DNA of 64,000 nt. Source: Pedobacter hiemivivus. GTDB taxonomy: Bacteria > Bacteroidota > Bacteroidia > Sphingobacteriales > Sphingobacteriaceae. Of the stretch, positions 36,013-45,208 are shown in pieces. A model generated the notes under the pieces. The model had not been told where the DNA came from and did no database searches. It saw only the letters and a list, made by a program, of their open reading frames with translations. Position 1 is the stretch's first letter. Each line of letters starts with the position of its first letter. The translations under genes and the position numbers were made by a program. The stretch covers positions 372,001-436,000 of the forward strand of contig NZ_SJSM01000002.1 in NCBI RefSeq assembly GCF_004331685.1, read 5' to 3'.

Positions 36013-37560
36013 TTATTTATTCCACCAGATGGGAGTCGTAATCACATCATCTCCTTGGGCAGCAAGCGCCTGCTGGTAGTTGTTTTTGTTAACACTTTGT
36101 TCTTTTATTGGATAATAGATGCGTTTAGGTATGCCATTTCCAAACACTGGTTTGAAAACGTAATTAAAGGTTTCTGTAGGGGTAACCCTTGTCCATACCA
36201 CATCGTTTGGTTTAACCAAAAAGTTAGGGAAGCCAGTGCGGCGAATTTCCGACCAGGATTCAAGTCCTTGGGTATAAAGGGCAAAGTATTTTTGTGTTAA
36301 CACCCTCTCTTTAGTTGCTGCAGGTAGATTGTTTGCATAAGTCTGTGCGGTTGGTTCTGCAATGCCCCAGCGGGTTAGGGAAGCTACGACCCCTTTTTTG
36401 TATTCGCTATCGCTCCAGTTTTGATATTCAGAGATTAGAAATGCTACCTCTGCATACTCCTGAAGTACTTCACTAAAATCAGCCGCATTAACCAACGTAC
36501 CTGGTAAACTGATGTCGGCAGGTTTATTAATCCCGGCAGCTTCTAATGGTAAACCATAAGGCTGACCTACATACTCATTGTTTTTATTAGGCCTTGCATA
36601 GATCGGTAAACGAGGATCTAAAGTGTTAAAAGGGCCCAATTCTCCTTTTAAGGAATTGATGAGGATGTGTGATACCGCAAAATCCTGACGGTTGGCGGTA
36701 ATCGTTGCTTTATAAAGCGGAGCTTCGTTTGGCGCCGATGTACTGTATTTAAAAGCAGCAGTATGTATATTGGATGTAAATACACCTTGTGCTAATGCTT
36801 CTGCAAAATGTTGCTGCGAAAGCGTAGGTAATTTAGTACGGATTCTGGTAGCCAGGCGTAGACGTAATGAGTTGGCAAATCTTGCCCAGTTTTCATTCTT
36901 GCCTTTGTATATAATATCCGAAGCGCCAAAAGTATTGGCTGTCGAATATTTCCATAAGGTATCCGCCGCCTGTTTCAGTTCGTTCAGCAGGTCCGTATAA
37001 ATTTTTTCCTGAGTAGCATACTTCGGGGTATAATTGTCAGGGTTTTGCTGCAAAGCTTCAAATGAAGGATCTGCGTTACCGAACGATTGGTAAGGTATAT
37101 CGCCAAAAGCATCACTTAGGGAATGGAAGGTAAAGGCCTTTAGCACACGACAAATCGCAATCTGATTGGCATTTGTACCCGCAACAGTGCCAGCAGCGGC
37201 AATGGCTTTAGTGGCTGGATTGGTGTTGAGCTTAATGATCTCATTTAAGTTGTTTAAAGCTTTAAACCCATCAGCCCAATAGCGATCCGAAGTGCTCTTT
37301 GGAAGATCGTAACGACTTTGATCTGTATAAATATTCTGGCTGTAGTACTGTGCAAACAGCATGGTGCCATTCAAGGAGAAATCCAGATTCCTTACATTGT
37401 CCATGACTTGTTTTTCAGCAGATAAAATTAAGGTAGGAGTAGTCACATTGCCCGGTCTGTTGGGATCTATATTGATTTCGGCCAGGTTCTCATCCTTGCA
37501 TGAAATAAATGCAGTAAGAGACAAGAGTGCAATGGCTGATATTTTGTTATAAAAGTTCAT
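36013..37560 (-). CDS. SusD/RagB-family lipoprotein (SusD-like type 2)
   Basis: A 515-residue surface lipoprotein. The lipobox is TAFISC (Cys about residue 21), followed by KDENLAEINIDPNRPGNVTTPTLILSAEKQVMDNV, which matches the SusD-like-2 subgroup usually coupled to STN-type SusC proteins. NGTMLFAQYYSQNIY and SDRYWADGFKALNNLNEII follow, and the C-terminus has AALAAQGDDVITTPIWW. It starts 17 bp after the SusC stop and would form the lid of that transporter. Ligands of this subgroup are often not polysaccharides (peptides, small glycans). Confidence 0.93.
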   Translation of the reverse strand: MNFYNKISAIALLSLTAFISCKDENLAEINIDPNRPGNVTTPTLILSAEKQVMDNVRNLDFSLNGTMLFAQYYSQNIYTDQSRYDLPKSTSDRYWADGFKALNNLNEIIKLNTNPATKAIAAAGTVAGTNANQIAICRVLKAFTFHSLSDAFGDIPYQSFGNADPSFEALQQNPDNYTPKYATQEKIYTDLLNELKQAADTLWKYSTANTFGASDIIYKGKNENWARFANSLRLRLATRIRTKLPTLSQQHFAEALAQGVFTSNIHTAAFKYSTSAPNEAPLYKATITANRQDFAVSHILINSLKGELGPFNTLDPRLPIYARPNKNNEYVGQPYGLPLEAAGINKPADISLPGTLVNAADFSEVLQEYAEVAFLISEYQNWSDSEYKKGVVASLTRWGIAEPTAQTYANNLPAATKERVLTQKYFALYTQGLESWSEIRRTGFPNFLVKPNDVVWTRVTPTETFNYVFKPVFGNGIPKRIYYPIKEQSVNKNNYQQALAAQGDDVITTPIWWNK

Positions 37561-37577
37561 CTCAGTAATTTTTAGGG

Positions 37578-40500
37578 TTAAAACTTAACACTTACATTTA
37601 AACCATAGGTAATAGGGACTGGAATATTACCGCCCTCTATGCCCTGTACATTTCCGCCACTATTGGTGAATTCTGGATCAATGTATTTACTTTTGGTATA
37701 GATGTTCCAAAGGTTTCTTCCGTAGGCAGTAAGACCAAGGGAGCGAATTGCGCTGTTCTTTTTCAGGTCGAAAGTATAGCCCAGGGTAAGCTCTCTTAGC
37801 TTAATATATGAAGCATCAAACACACTAAAAGTAGTTGGTCCATTGTACTCATTCCTTGCCCAGGCCAGTGCCGATATATTAGTGTCGTTTTTACGGGTAT
37901 TGGTCACTGTATACGAACCATCAGGATGGAAAGCTACATCGGCTTTTACGCCATCTACAACAATGCCAGTTTCCCTGATGCCATTTGCTGCAGTTTTATC
38001 CAATACGCCCGCATACATGCCTACTTTATAGGTCTGGGAGAAGAAACTTCCTCCCATTCTCCCATCTATGAGGAAGCTGAGGCGCATTTTTTTATAAGTG
38101 AAAGTATTTTGAAAACCAAACAAATAATCGGGTAGCACACTTCCTAATGCTACTTGTTGTGAGGTTTTAAGGTAAGTGCCGTCTGCCTGTACCACGCGTT
38201 GTCCATCTGGCGCATACACAAAGTCATTCCCCATTATCTGTCCGTAAGGTTTGCCTTCCTGTGCTACCAAAGTTACCAGCAGGTTGCTGAGTTCAAGAGT
38301 GTTTACACCTTTGTCTAAGGAAACCACTTTGTTCCGGTTTCTAGACCAATTCAGTGTACTGTTCCATTCAAAGTTGCTACTTTTTATCGGTGTGCCATTT
38401 AAGGTCACCTCTATACCTTTATTGTTTATTTTTCCCGCGTTTAGTATTTTGTTGTCATATCCAAAGGCGGCAGACATCGGTACAGGAAGAATTTGGTTGC
38501 GACTGTTGTTGTTGTAATACGTTACATCAAGCCCTAAACGATTCTTAAACATCTGTACATTTATCCCTGTTTCTACAGAACTGGTAATCTCAGGTTTTAA
38601 CAACGGATTATTTAGTGTAACTGGCAAACGATAATTCGCAGTTCCATTAAATGGTTGTTGCGCTTCAAAAACGGGGAGTAGTTGATATGGGTCCGTATCA
38701 TTACCAACCTGTGCCCAGCCTAAACGTACTTTGGCAAAATCAAGCCATTCTTGTTTTTTTAAACCTGCAAGTTCACTAAATACAAAACTTCCGGTAAGTG
38801 ATGGGTAAATGAATGAATTGTTGTCTACAGGAAGGGTCGAAGACCAGTCGTTACGCAAAGTTCCATCGAGGTAAAGCATTCCTTTCCATCCGGCCGAGAA
38901 ACTGCCGTATAAAGAATAGACTTTTTTGTGGAAAAAGTTATTGTTGTTTAGCACGATAGGTGCATTTTTAAGGTTGTAGTATTGCGGGATAATGAGACCC
39001 CCTTGAGTTAATCCATCACTAATACGGCGTTTTTGATCTCTGATGTTTCCCCCAATATTACCCGATAGGGAAAAATCTGCCCAGCTTTTCTTTGCTGAAG
39101 CCAGGAACTCGTAATTGAATTCGTTAAAATGATTGGTATACTCCTGATATTGTGATTGAGAACGTGAATATACCGCTATGCGGTCTTGGTACTCAGAAGT
39201 GTAGATGTCGGCATGTACTTTTCCAGTTAGTTTAAGCCAGCTATTGGCATCCACTGTGAAGCCCATATTTCCATAAATTCTATCGCGATTTTCTTCCATG
39301 TAACTTTCGTAGGCAGACCAGTATGGGTTGTCAATAAATCGGGTTGCTTCGTCAGTAGCTGTATTCTGATATCCTGTTCTGTTCCATGGGCGCGCAGTAC
39401 CATCGGCTCTTTTGTATTCGCTTAGTTTTTTGTAATCCACCTGTACTCCGCCCCATTGGAAGGCTTCGAGCATGATGTTCCGGTTGGATGCCCCAGTCCA
39501 GGGTCTGCCCAGCGTGTTGTTTTTGACATAGTTCAGGTTGCTGAATACATTTACAATGCCTAGTTGTGTAGAACCTGAAAAGTTTACGGCATTACGTCCT
39601 AAACTGGAATTTGGAATTGTACCACGTACATTTTTATTGGTATAGGATAAACGGTAATTGGTTTGGCCGCTAGATCCACTAACCGCAATGTTATTGGTAT
39701 TGGCAATACCGGTGCGGAAAAAGTAGTTGACATCATTCTTAGGATAAACCCATGGCTGTGGATTTAGATAATCGGCAGGATATTCTGGATCCAGGTTATA
39801 CCAATGTAATACAGGCGTTCCATCCAATTTTGGCCCCCAGCTTTCATCAGCAGCATAATCTACGATATTATATTCCTTTCCGTTAATTGTGGCCTTAGCA
39901 AAGGTATTGGCATAGCCTTGTCCGTATAGATGCTGTCTTGTAGGTAGTCGGATAATGTTCTCTAAATCAATTCCGGTATTTAGGGTAATCTCGAATTTTT
40001 CGTTCTTACTTCCTTTTTTAGTCGTAATTAAAATTACTCCGTTGGCAGCTCTCGAGCCATATAGTGCGGCAGCAGAAGGTCCTTTTAGGACTGAAATGTT
40101 TTCTATGTCATCAGGATTCAGATCCTGTATCATGTTCCCTACATCTTTACCAGCACTTCCATTTACGGTGGAAGAGGTGTTCAGGTCTGAGTTGTCTATC
40201 GGTGTGCCATCAATTACATATAAAGGTTGGTTACTGCCAGTTATAGAATTGATACCGCGGAGTAAGACACGTGTTGAACCACCCATATTACCTCCAGAGG
40301 AAATGACTTGCAGGCCAGATACCTTACCGGAAATGGCACTCAAAGCATTAGTTGGACGAGTGGTCAGCTCTTCCGCCTTTACTTCTTGTACCGCATAGCC
40401 TAGTGCTTTTTTCTCTCTGGATATGCCCATTGCGGTGACTACAACTTCATTTAATCCTGATTGTGCAACCTGTAAAATAATCTTACCGATGTTGGCTGTG

Positions 40501-41081
40501 GCTTTTATTTCCCGGGTTATAAAACCTAAATAAGAAATTTCCAGGATCGAATTTTCTTTCACATCCTTTAAAATAAATGTGCCACTAGCATCAGTTATGG
40601 TCACTTTAGTACTACCTTTTACCCTTACTGTGGCACCCGGTAAAGGCAGCCCGGTGGTATCAACTACCTTTCCAGTAATGGATTCTTGTACAAGTGTTGT
40701 ATGCGTAGGTGCAGCTTCTTCTTTTTCCATAATGATTACCATTTTGTCGGTAATACGGTAAGTAAATGTTTGATTCGCAAAGCATTTTTGTAGCGCTTCA
40801 TCGAGCGATACATTTCTAACATGAATAGATACCGGTCTTGCTTTTACAATTAGCGCATTGTTATAAAAGAAGTCGTATCCACTTTGTGCGCGAATCTCTT
40901 TTATAATTTTGTTAAGGCTGGTATTGGTTTTATCCAGCGTAATTTTTTGTGCGAATGCATCCCTGGCCGATACTTGGATCATGGCTAGTAAGATGAAAAA
41001 TATGGATAAGTTGATCCGCATGATGAGTTTTCGTATAATACTGTGGCTTCCACCACGTTTAACGTTTAGGTAAAAAATCAT
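37578..41081 (-). CDS. SusC-family TonB-dependent transporter with N-terminal STN signalling domain
   Basis: This long (1167-residue) SusC has a signal sequence (the likely start is MRINLSIFFILLAMIQVSA at residue 21, coordinate 41021, though the first ATG is also possible). An STN domain follows (about 45-120): LNKIIKEIRAQSGYDFFYNNALI and NVSLDEALQKCFANQTFTYRI. Then come the carboxypeptidase-regulatory domain (ITGKVVDTTGLPLPGATVRVKG), a TonB box (NEVVVTAMG), plug (VLLRGINSITG, IENISVLKGPSAAALYGSRA) and barrel. The STN contacts a FecR-type anti-sigma factor in the periplasm, and the FecR and sigma genes lie just upstream. Ligand binding would thus induce this operon. Confidence 0.96.
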   Translation of the reverse strand: MIFYLNVKRGGSHSIIRKLIMRINLSIFFILLAMIQVSARDAFAQKITLDKTNTSLNKIIKEIRAQSGYDFFYNNALIVKARPVSIHVRNVSLDEALQKCFANQTFTYRITDKMVIIMEKEEAAPTHTTLVQESITGKVVDTTGLPLPGATVRVKGSTKVTITDASGTFILKDVKENSILEISYLGFITREIKATANIGKIILQVAQSGLNEVVVTAMGISREKKALGYAVQEVKAEELTTRPTNALSAISGKVSGLQVISSGGNMGGSTRVLLRGINSITGSNQPLYVIDGTPIDNSDLNTSSTVNGSAGKDVGNMIQDLNPDDIENISVLKGPSAAALYGSRAANGVILITTKKGSKNEKFEITLNTGIDLENIIRLPTRQHLYGQGYANTFAKATINGKEYNIVDYAADESWGPKLDGTPVLHWYNLDPEYPADYLNPQPWVYPKNDVNYFFRTGIANTNNIAVSGSSGQTNYRLSYTNKNVRGTIPNSSLGRNAVNFSGSTQLGIVNVFSNLNYVKNNTLGRPWTGASNRNIMLEAFQWGGVQVDYKKLSEYKRADGTARPWNRTGYQNTATDEATRFIDNPYWSAYESYMEENRDRIYGNMGFTVDANSWLKLTGKVHADIYTSEYQDRIAVYSRSQSQYQEYTNHFNEFNYEFLASAKKSWADFSLSGNIGGNIRDQKRRISDGLTQGGLIIPQYYNLKNAPIVLNNNNFFHKKVYSLYGSFSAGWKGMLYLDGTLRNDWSSTLPVDNNSFIYPSLTGSFVFSELAGLKKQEWLDFAKVRLGWAQVGNDTDPYQLLPVFEAQQPFNGTANYRLPVTLNNPLLKPEITSSVETGINVQMFKNRLGLDVTYYNNNSRNQILPVPMSAAFGYDNKILNAGKINNKGIEVTLNGTPIKSSNFEWNSTLNWSRNRNKVVSLDKGVNTLELSNLLVTLVAQEGKPYGQIMGNDFVYAPDGQRVVQADGTYLKTSQQVALGSVLPDYLFGFQNTFTYKKMRLSFLIDGRMGGSFFSQTYKVGMYAGVLDKTAANGIRETGIVVDGVKADVAFHPDGSYTVTNTRKNDTNISALAWARNEYNGPTTFSVFDASYIKLRELTLGYTFDLKKNSAIRSLGLTAYGRNLWNIYTKSKYIDPEFTNSGGNVQGIEGGNIPVPITYGLNVSVKF

Positions 41082-41165
41082 ACATTTGATAGTTAGGGTT
41101 TAGATAATTGTCAATTCAATAATAATCCCGCTTAAGCCGCGGTTTTTAGAGCCCTTACAATTCTG

Positions 41166-41191
41166 CCGGGGATGAGTCCAATCATTCCCGG
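41166..41191. repeat. Hairpin in the fecR-susC spacer, related to the 11-nt elements
   Basis: Arms 41166-41175 (CCGGGGATGA) and 41182-41191 (TCATTCCCGG) pair over 10 bp with one G-T. The right arm resembles the TCATTGTCCG unit at 32252. Three 11-nt units with a C-rich end fit 41159-41191. It may be an intercistronic structure that tunes SusC expression, or a decayed repeat. Confidence 0.4.
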
Positions 41192-41222
41192 TTTCTTTTT
41201 AAGGTCATCTTTATGTGTAGTT

Positions 41223-42335
41223 TTATGGCATAACGATGATCCTCCTTCCTTCAATTTTAAAGTTTACATTTCCGGTTAGTTCCATCACCTTTAGTAGGGC
41301 AGACACATTTCTGGTTTTAGAGACTTCACCTGAAAAGGTTTGGTTTAAATCTACTCCAGGCTTGTATACTACGTCTATATCGTACCATCTGGCAATTTTA
41401 TTCATGATGCTTTTAATGTCTTCATTAAACTTGAAATACCCATTTTTCCAGGAAACGACTTCCTCTAAATCGACATGATTGGCAATTGTAATGTGCTGTC
41501 CAGCTACCTGAGCCTGTTGTCCTGGAACGAGGTATTTAGCGGCTGATTGGTTGCTTACTTTTACTGATCCTTCGAGTAGTGTTGTTTTTATGGCCTGTTC
41601 ATTTTCGTAAGCCATTACATTAAAATGAGTGCCCAATACTTCTACAGTTTGACCTTTAGTCATCACTTTAAAAGGCATAGCTTTATTTTGTGCAACTTCA
41701 AAATAAGCTTCGCCCGCAATTTCTACTTTCCGTTCTTTACCCATAAAGCTGGTCGGGTAGCTTAATGATGAAGCCGAATTAAGCCAAACTTTAGTCCCAT
41801 CTTGCAAAATGATCTGATATTGTCCGCCTACCGGGGTACTGATGATGTTGTGTGCTGCAGCTTTAGCATTAAGCGCATTGGTGCTAATTTGGGTGCCATC
41901 ATTGTAGACTAGTTCATCGGCTTTAATGATAATTCCTTTTTTATCGCCGCTTAAATTAATAGTTTGACCATTTGCCAGCCTAAGTACTGCTTTATTTCTT
42001 CCGGGTTGGACATCCGTTTTTGCCACTGCTGTATGGTGCTGTCCAGGTTTATTTTTGTCCAGATAAGTATATAGTCCAAAGCTGACGAATGCGAATACCA
42101 CAGCTGCTACAGCCGCTATTTTTGGCCAAAAGACAATTTGTTTTACAGGTGCAATACTTTGTTCAAGTGCTGCAAGTATTTGCTGCTTGTCTTCTAAGCG
42201 CTCTTCAACATTCATATCCGGATAAATATCCGGGGTATGTTGGAGGTACCATGATTCAAGAAGCGCTTTTTCTGCTTCAGTACAATTACCTGCTATATAT
42301 TTTTGAAACAGTGCTTGTGCCTTTTTTTCTTCCAT
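41223..42335 (-). CDS. FecR-family anti-sigma factor
   Basis: A 370-residue inner-membrane protein. The cytoplasmic N-terminus (about 1-85) binds the sigma factor. A transmembrane segment (about 88-108, KIAAVAAVVFAFVSFGLYTYL) precedes the periplasmic FecR domain, with LRLANGQTINLSGDKKGI, VPVG-type segment STPVGGQYQIILQDGTKVWLNSASSLSYPTSF and VAQNKAMPFKVMTKGQTVEVLGTHFNV. A C-terminal DUF4974-like domain follows (FKFNEDIKSIMNKIARWYDIDVVY). It relays the STN signal of the neighbouring SusC to the sigma factor encoded 76 bp upstream. Confidence 0.94.
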   Translation of the reverse strand: MEEKKAQALFQKYIAGNCTEAEKALLESWYLQHTPDIYPDMNVEERLEDKQQILAALEQSIAPVKQIVFWPKIAAVAAVVFAFVSFGLYTYLDKNKPGQHHTAVAKTDVQPGRNKAVLRLANGQTINLSGDKKGIIIKADELVYNDGTQISTNALNAKAAAHNIISTPVGGQYQIILQDGTKVWLNSASSLSYPTSFMGKERKVEIAGEAYFEVAQNKAMPFKVMTKGQTVEVLGTHFNVMAYENEQAIKTTLLEGSVKVSNQSAAKYLVPGQQAQVAGQHITIANHVDLEEVVSWKNGYFKFNEDIKSIMNKIARWYDIDVVYKPGVDLNQTFSGEVSKTRNVSALLKVMELTGNVNFKIEGRRIIVMP

Positions 42336-42411
42336 ATTCGACCAGACATTTAATGCCTTATAAAGAGATACAGTTGAACACTGTGGAGGGGGTAAATAAA
42401 AATGAAAAAAA

Positions 42412-42990
42412 TTAAATACCGATCAGCAGGGATAGAATCAGGTAGATTCCGATTTTGAAGCGTAAGATTTTTAAGGCATGTTGAACGTGCTTCCTTACGG
42501 TTAATTCGGAGATGTTAAGCTGACCAGCAATGGCTTTATGGCTTAGGTTCTCTTTTCTGCTTAATTGAAAAACCTCACGCATTTTTCCCGGCATACCTGC
42601 AATTTCATTTTCAATGAGTGCAGTCATTTGTTTTTCTCTAACCAAGTGGTCTGTAACACAGTTGTCTTCATTTGAAAAGGTTTCCAGTGTGGTTAAGTAG
42701 GCTGACTCAATACGTTTATGAGATAGTAGATTAAATATACGGTTCCTTACAGCTGCCGAGAGGTAGCTGAGCAGGCTAGGCTCAAAAGATAAAGTTTCCC
42801 GTTTTTCCCAAAGGGCCAAAAAAAGCTCGTGGATAATGTCTTTGGTTTCTTCCCGGTTGCGCATCCATTTATAAGCGTGGGCATGGAGTTGCCAGAAATA
42901 CCTGTCGTATATTTCAGTAAAGGCCATACGATCACCATCCTTTAATAGGGTGGTTAGTTCGTAATCACTTAACTTACTGTATGTTGACAT
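42412..42990 (-). CDS. ECF RNA polymerase sigma factor (FecI-like)
   Basis: A 192-residue ECF sigma factor of the Bacteroidetes sigma-70 family. Region 2 covers about residues 20-90: FTEIYDRYFWQLHAHAYKWMRNREETKDIIHELFLALWEKRE. Region 4 is near the C-terminus (about 130-180): MPGKMREVFQLSRKENLSHKAIAGQLNISELTVRKHVQHAL, an HTH for -35 recognition. A short hydrophobic tail (GIYLILSLLIGI) is common in this group. It is the first gene of the operon sigma-FecR-SusC-SusD-thioredoxin. Confidence 0.95.
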   Translation of the reverse strand: MSTYSKLSDYELTTLLKDGDRMAFTEIYDRYFWQLHAHAYKWMRNREETKDIIHELFLALWEKRETLSFEPSLLSYLSAAVRNRIFNLLSHKRIESAYLTTLETFSNEDNCVTDHLVREKQMTALIENEIAGMPGKMREVFQLSRKENLSHKAIAGQLNISELTVRKHVQHALKILRFKIGIYLILSLLIGI

Positions 42991-43011
42991 ATTTGTATAT
43001 ATTATCTATGG

Positions 43012-43042
43012 CGAAGGTAGATATTTTTGTTTTAATTTGAAA
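43012..43042 (-). promoter_or_regulatory. Predicted promoter of the sigma/FecR operon
   Basis: On the minus strand TTTC (43042-43039) and TACCTTCG (43019-43012) are 19 bp apart, each one base from the Bacteroidetes pair TTTG / TAnnTTTG. The start codon at 42990 would have a short leader. Confidence 0.45.
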
Positions 43043-43180
43043 TATATGTATTAAAATGAGGCTTTGATGACTTGAAATATAAAGCTCCTTTCATAATGAA
43101 TGTTAGATGAGATACTTGATTAATACCCAGAATCGACTTCAGTATTTTGCAAAAAAATAAATATAGTAAATTAATAATTA

Positions 43181-43188
43181 TATATTTG
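43181..43188 (+). promoter_or_regulatory. TAnnTTTG promoter element upstream of adk
   Basis: TATATTTG matches the -7 consensus exactly. No matching -33 TTTG lies at the normal distance. It would give an adk leader of about 240 nt that contains a short ORF and a terminator. Confidence 0.4.
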
Positions 43189-43294
43189 CAGCCTCAAAAC
43201 TAACCACCTTATTTTTCGAATTCAGCGATTTAATGGATTGAAAATGGATGTGTTATAATGATTGGATTGAATAGGTAAAATTAAAATATTTTCA

Positions 43295-43372
43295 ATGGTG
43301 AAGTCAAAGTTTGTAACAATAGGTATTATTAAATCTTCCTTGAGTTGCATCTTGTCCACTTTGAAAGCTTAA
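43295..43372 (+). CDS. Candidate 25-codon leader peptide upstream of adk
   Basis: ATG at 43295 opens 25 codons (MVKSKFVTIGIIKSSLSCIL and five more, ending TLKA) ending 9 bp before a strong terminator hairpin. The ORF/terminator arrangement recalls a leader peptide or a small separate transcript. No family match is known, and such a short ORF can occur by chance. Confidence 0.25.
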   Translation: MVKSKFVTIGIIKSSLSCILSTLKA

Positions 43373-43381
43373 ATAACAACC

Positions 43382-43414
43382 AAAAGCCTTATGCCACGCT
43401 GGCAGAAGGCTTTT
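43382..43414 (+). terminator. Terminator hairpin 20 bp upstream of adk
   Basis: AAAAGCCTT-A-TGCCA (43382-43396) pairs with TGGCA-G-AAGGCTTTT (43400-43414) with one A-G mismatch and loop CGC, followed by TAACTTT. It ends transcription arriving from about 43190 or attenuates adk. Confidence 0.8.
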
Positions 43415-43434
43415 TAACTTTAAAGACAACCCAA

Positions 43435-44004
43435 ATGCTGAATTTTGTTCTCTTTGGCCCACCGGGTGCAGGCAAAGGCACCCAATCTGAAAAATTGATC
43501 GAAAAATATCAATTGATCCACATCTCAACAGGTGATCTTTTCAGGGCACACATTAAAAATCAATCACCACTTGGACAACAAGTGAGTGCTTTAATTGCTG
43601 AAGGTCAATTGGTTCCTGATGAAATTACCATCGCTATGTTGGAAGAGGAAGTGGATAAAAACCCACAGGCCAAAGGATTTATATTTGATGGTTTTCCTCG
43701 CACAGTGCCTCAAGCACAAGCACTAGATGAGTTTTTAGTGAGCAAAGGCAGTAGCATTGCGGGTGTAATTGCACTTGATGTAGATCAGGATGAACTGACT
43801 AAACGTATTGCACAACGCCAGATTGAAACCGGTCGTGTTGATGATCAGGCAGATAAGCTGCAAAAACGTATTGAAGAATATTTTAGCAAAACGATCCACG
43901 TTTTGCCTTATTACGAAGCACAAAATAAATTGAGCAAAGTAAATGGTATCGGTAAAATCGATAACATCTTTGCTGATTTAAGCGCAGTAATAGACAAATA
44001 CTAG
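43435..44004 (+). CDS. adk: Adenylate kinase
   Basis: Catalyses ATP + AMP to 2 ADP in the cytoplasm. The ATG at 43435 (protein MLNFVLFGPPGAGKGTQSEKL) is chosen over upstream codons because the P-loop GPPGAGKGTQ must be near residue 8, and because the longer frame runs through the terminator hairpin. AMP-site motifs are HISTGDLFRAH and IFDGFPRTVPQAQALDEF; the LID region has RIAQRQIETGRVDDQADKLQKRIEEY, a short lid without a zinc finger. At 190 residues it is the short bacterial form. obgE follows 75 bp later. Confidence 0.97.
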   Translation: MLNFVLFGPPGAGKGTQSEKLIEKYQLIHISTGDLFRAHIKNQSPLGQQVSALIAEGQLVPDEITIAMLEEEVDKNPQAKGFIFDGFPRTVPQAQALDEFLVSKGSSIAGVIALDVDQDELTKRIAQRQIETGRVDDQADKLQKRIEEYFSKTIHVLPYYEAQNKLSKVNGIGKIDNIFADLSAVIDKY

Positions 44005-44020
44005 TACAAAAACATTATTG

Positions 44021-44052
44021 ATAGCGGGACAGAACTTAATGCTGCCCGCTAT
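44021..44052 (+). terminator. Hairpin between adk and obgE
   Basis: ATAGCGGG (44021-44028) pairs with CCCGCTAT (44045-44052), followed by TGTTATTT. It may be a weak terminator after adk. The 16-nt loop makes it less certain. Confidence 0.5.
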
Positions 44053-44078
44053 TGTTATTTATAAAAAAAACAGAAATT

Positions 44079-45080
44079 ATGTCGCAAGGTTCCAATTTTG
44101 TAGATTATGTTAAAATATGCTGCCGTTCTGGTAAAGGAGGGGCAGGTTCTGCACATTTGCACCGTGATATAAGAACAGCTACAGGAGGTCCAGATGGTGG
44201 TGATGGTGGTCGCGGTGGTCACATCATCCTTAGAGGTAACACTCAGTTCTGGACACTACTTCACTTAAAATATCGTAAACACATTATTGCTCCTGATGGT
44301 TTATCTGGTTCAAGCGGAACATCTACTGGTAAGTCTGGTAAAGATGAAATTCTTGACGTGCCCCTGGGTACGATCGCTAAAGATGCGGAGACAGGAGAAG
44401 TGCTATTTGAAATTACGGAAGAAGGAGAAACTAAAATTCTAACGGCCGGTGGCCGTGGTGGATTGGGTAACTGGCATTTTAAAACGCCTACGCTACAAAC
44501 ACCTCGTTTTGCGCAGCCAGGTGAGGCAGGAAGAGAAGAGTGGATTGTACTGGAGCTTAAGGTGCTTGCCGACGTGGGATTAGTAGGCTTCCCTAATGCA
44601 GGTAAATCAACTTTGCTATCTGTGGTTTCGGCAGCTAAGCCAGAAATTGCTGATTATCCTTTTACTACCTTGGTGCCAAACCTGGGTATCGTATCTTACC
44701 GTGATAGCAAGTCGTTTGTAATGGCCGATATTCCGGGTATTATAGAGGGCGCTTCTAAAGGTAAAGGTTTAGGTTATCGTTTTCTACGTCACATAGAACG
44801 TAATTCAGTATTGTTGTTTATGGTTCCGGCGGATACGCACAGAAGCATAACAGAGGAATACGAGATATTAAAATCTGAACTTAAGGATTACAATTCTGAA
44901 CTGATGCAAAAGCCACATTTGTTGGCGATTACTAAATCAGATATGCTGGACGATGAGTTGATGGCGGAAATGAAAAAGGAACTTCCTAAAAATATTCCAT
45001 CCATATTTATCTCATCTGTAGCCCAAAAGGGATTGGTACAGTTGAAAGATATGATCTGGGAAGCTATTAATGCTAAATAA
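44079..45080 (+). CDS. obgE: GTPase ObgE
   Basis: Ribosome-associated Obg GTPase (333 residues). The ATG at 44079 is preferred; the frame extends upstream to a TTG at 44052, inside the hairpin. The glycine-rich Obg fold spans about 1-158 ([41 protein letters not shown]). The G domain has [14 protein letters not shown] (G1), [10 protein letters not shown] (G2), [17 protein letters not shown] (G3), ITKSDMLDD (G4, TKSD) and ISSVAQKG (G5). It lacks the variable OCT tail, as most Bacteroidetes Obg do. It works in 50S assembly and stress control. Confidence 0.97.
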   Translation: MSQGSNFVDYVKICCRSGKGGAGSAHLHRDIRTATGGPDGGDGGRGGHIILRGNTQFWTLLHLKYRKHIIAPDGLSGSSGTSTGKSGKDEILDVPLGTIAKDAETGEVLFEITEEGETKILTAGGRGGLGNWHFKTPTLQTPRFAQPGEAGREEWIVLELKVLADVGLVGFPNAGKSTLLSVVSAAKPEIADYPFTTLVPNLGIVSYRDSKSFVMADIPGIIEGASKGKGLGYRFLRHIERNSVLLFMVPADTHRSITEEYEILKSELKDYNSELMQKPHLLAITKSDMLDDELMAEMKKELPKNIPSIFISSVAQKGLVQLKDMIWEAINAK

Positions 45081-45098
45081 GTCGATCGTCATTAATAA

Positions 45099-45129
45099 TT
45101 CAGGATGACGACCGCTTCAGGATAACGAC
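45099..45129 (+). repeat. 17-nt imperfect direct repeat after obgE
   Basis: TTCAGGATGACGAC at 45099-45112 recurs as TTCAGGATAACGAC at 45116-45129. The TCAGGATGACG core resembles short intergenic repeats common in many bacterial genomes. No function is suggested. Confidence 0.45.
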
Positions 45130-45145
45130 AGTGATAAAATAAAAC

Positions 45146-45186
45146 TGAAATGGGCTGTATCATGTAAAATGATACAGCCCATTTCA
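45146..45186. terminator. Bidirectional terminator, 18-bp stem
   Basis: Arms 45146-45163 (TGAAATGGGCTGTATCAT) and 45169-45186 are perfect complements with loop GTAAA; flanking A- and T-runs extend the stem with one mismatch. It separates convergent obgE and the AHSA1-like gene. Confidence 0.9.
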
Positions 45187-45208
45187 ATTTTATTACGCTA
45201 CGAAGTTT

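Noticed and set aside
39955-40398. 147-codon plus-strand frame inside the STN-type SusC gene
   Set aside because: Shadow of a conserved transporter region.
45099-45129. 17-nt direct repeat as a start of a CRISPR array
   Set aside because: Only two imperfect copies, period too short for a repeat-spacer array, no cas genes.
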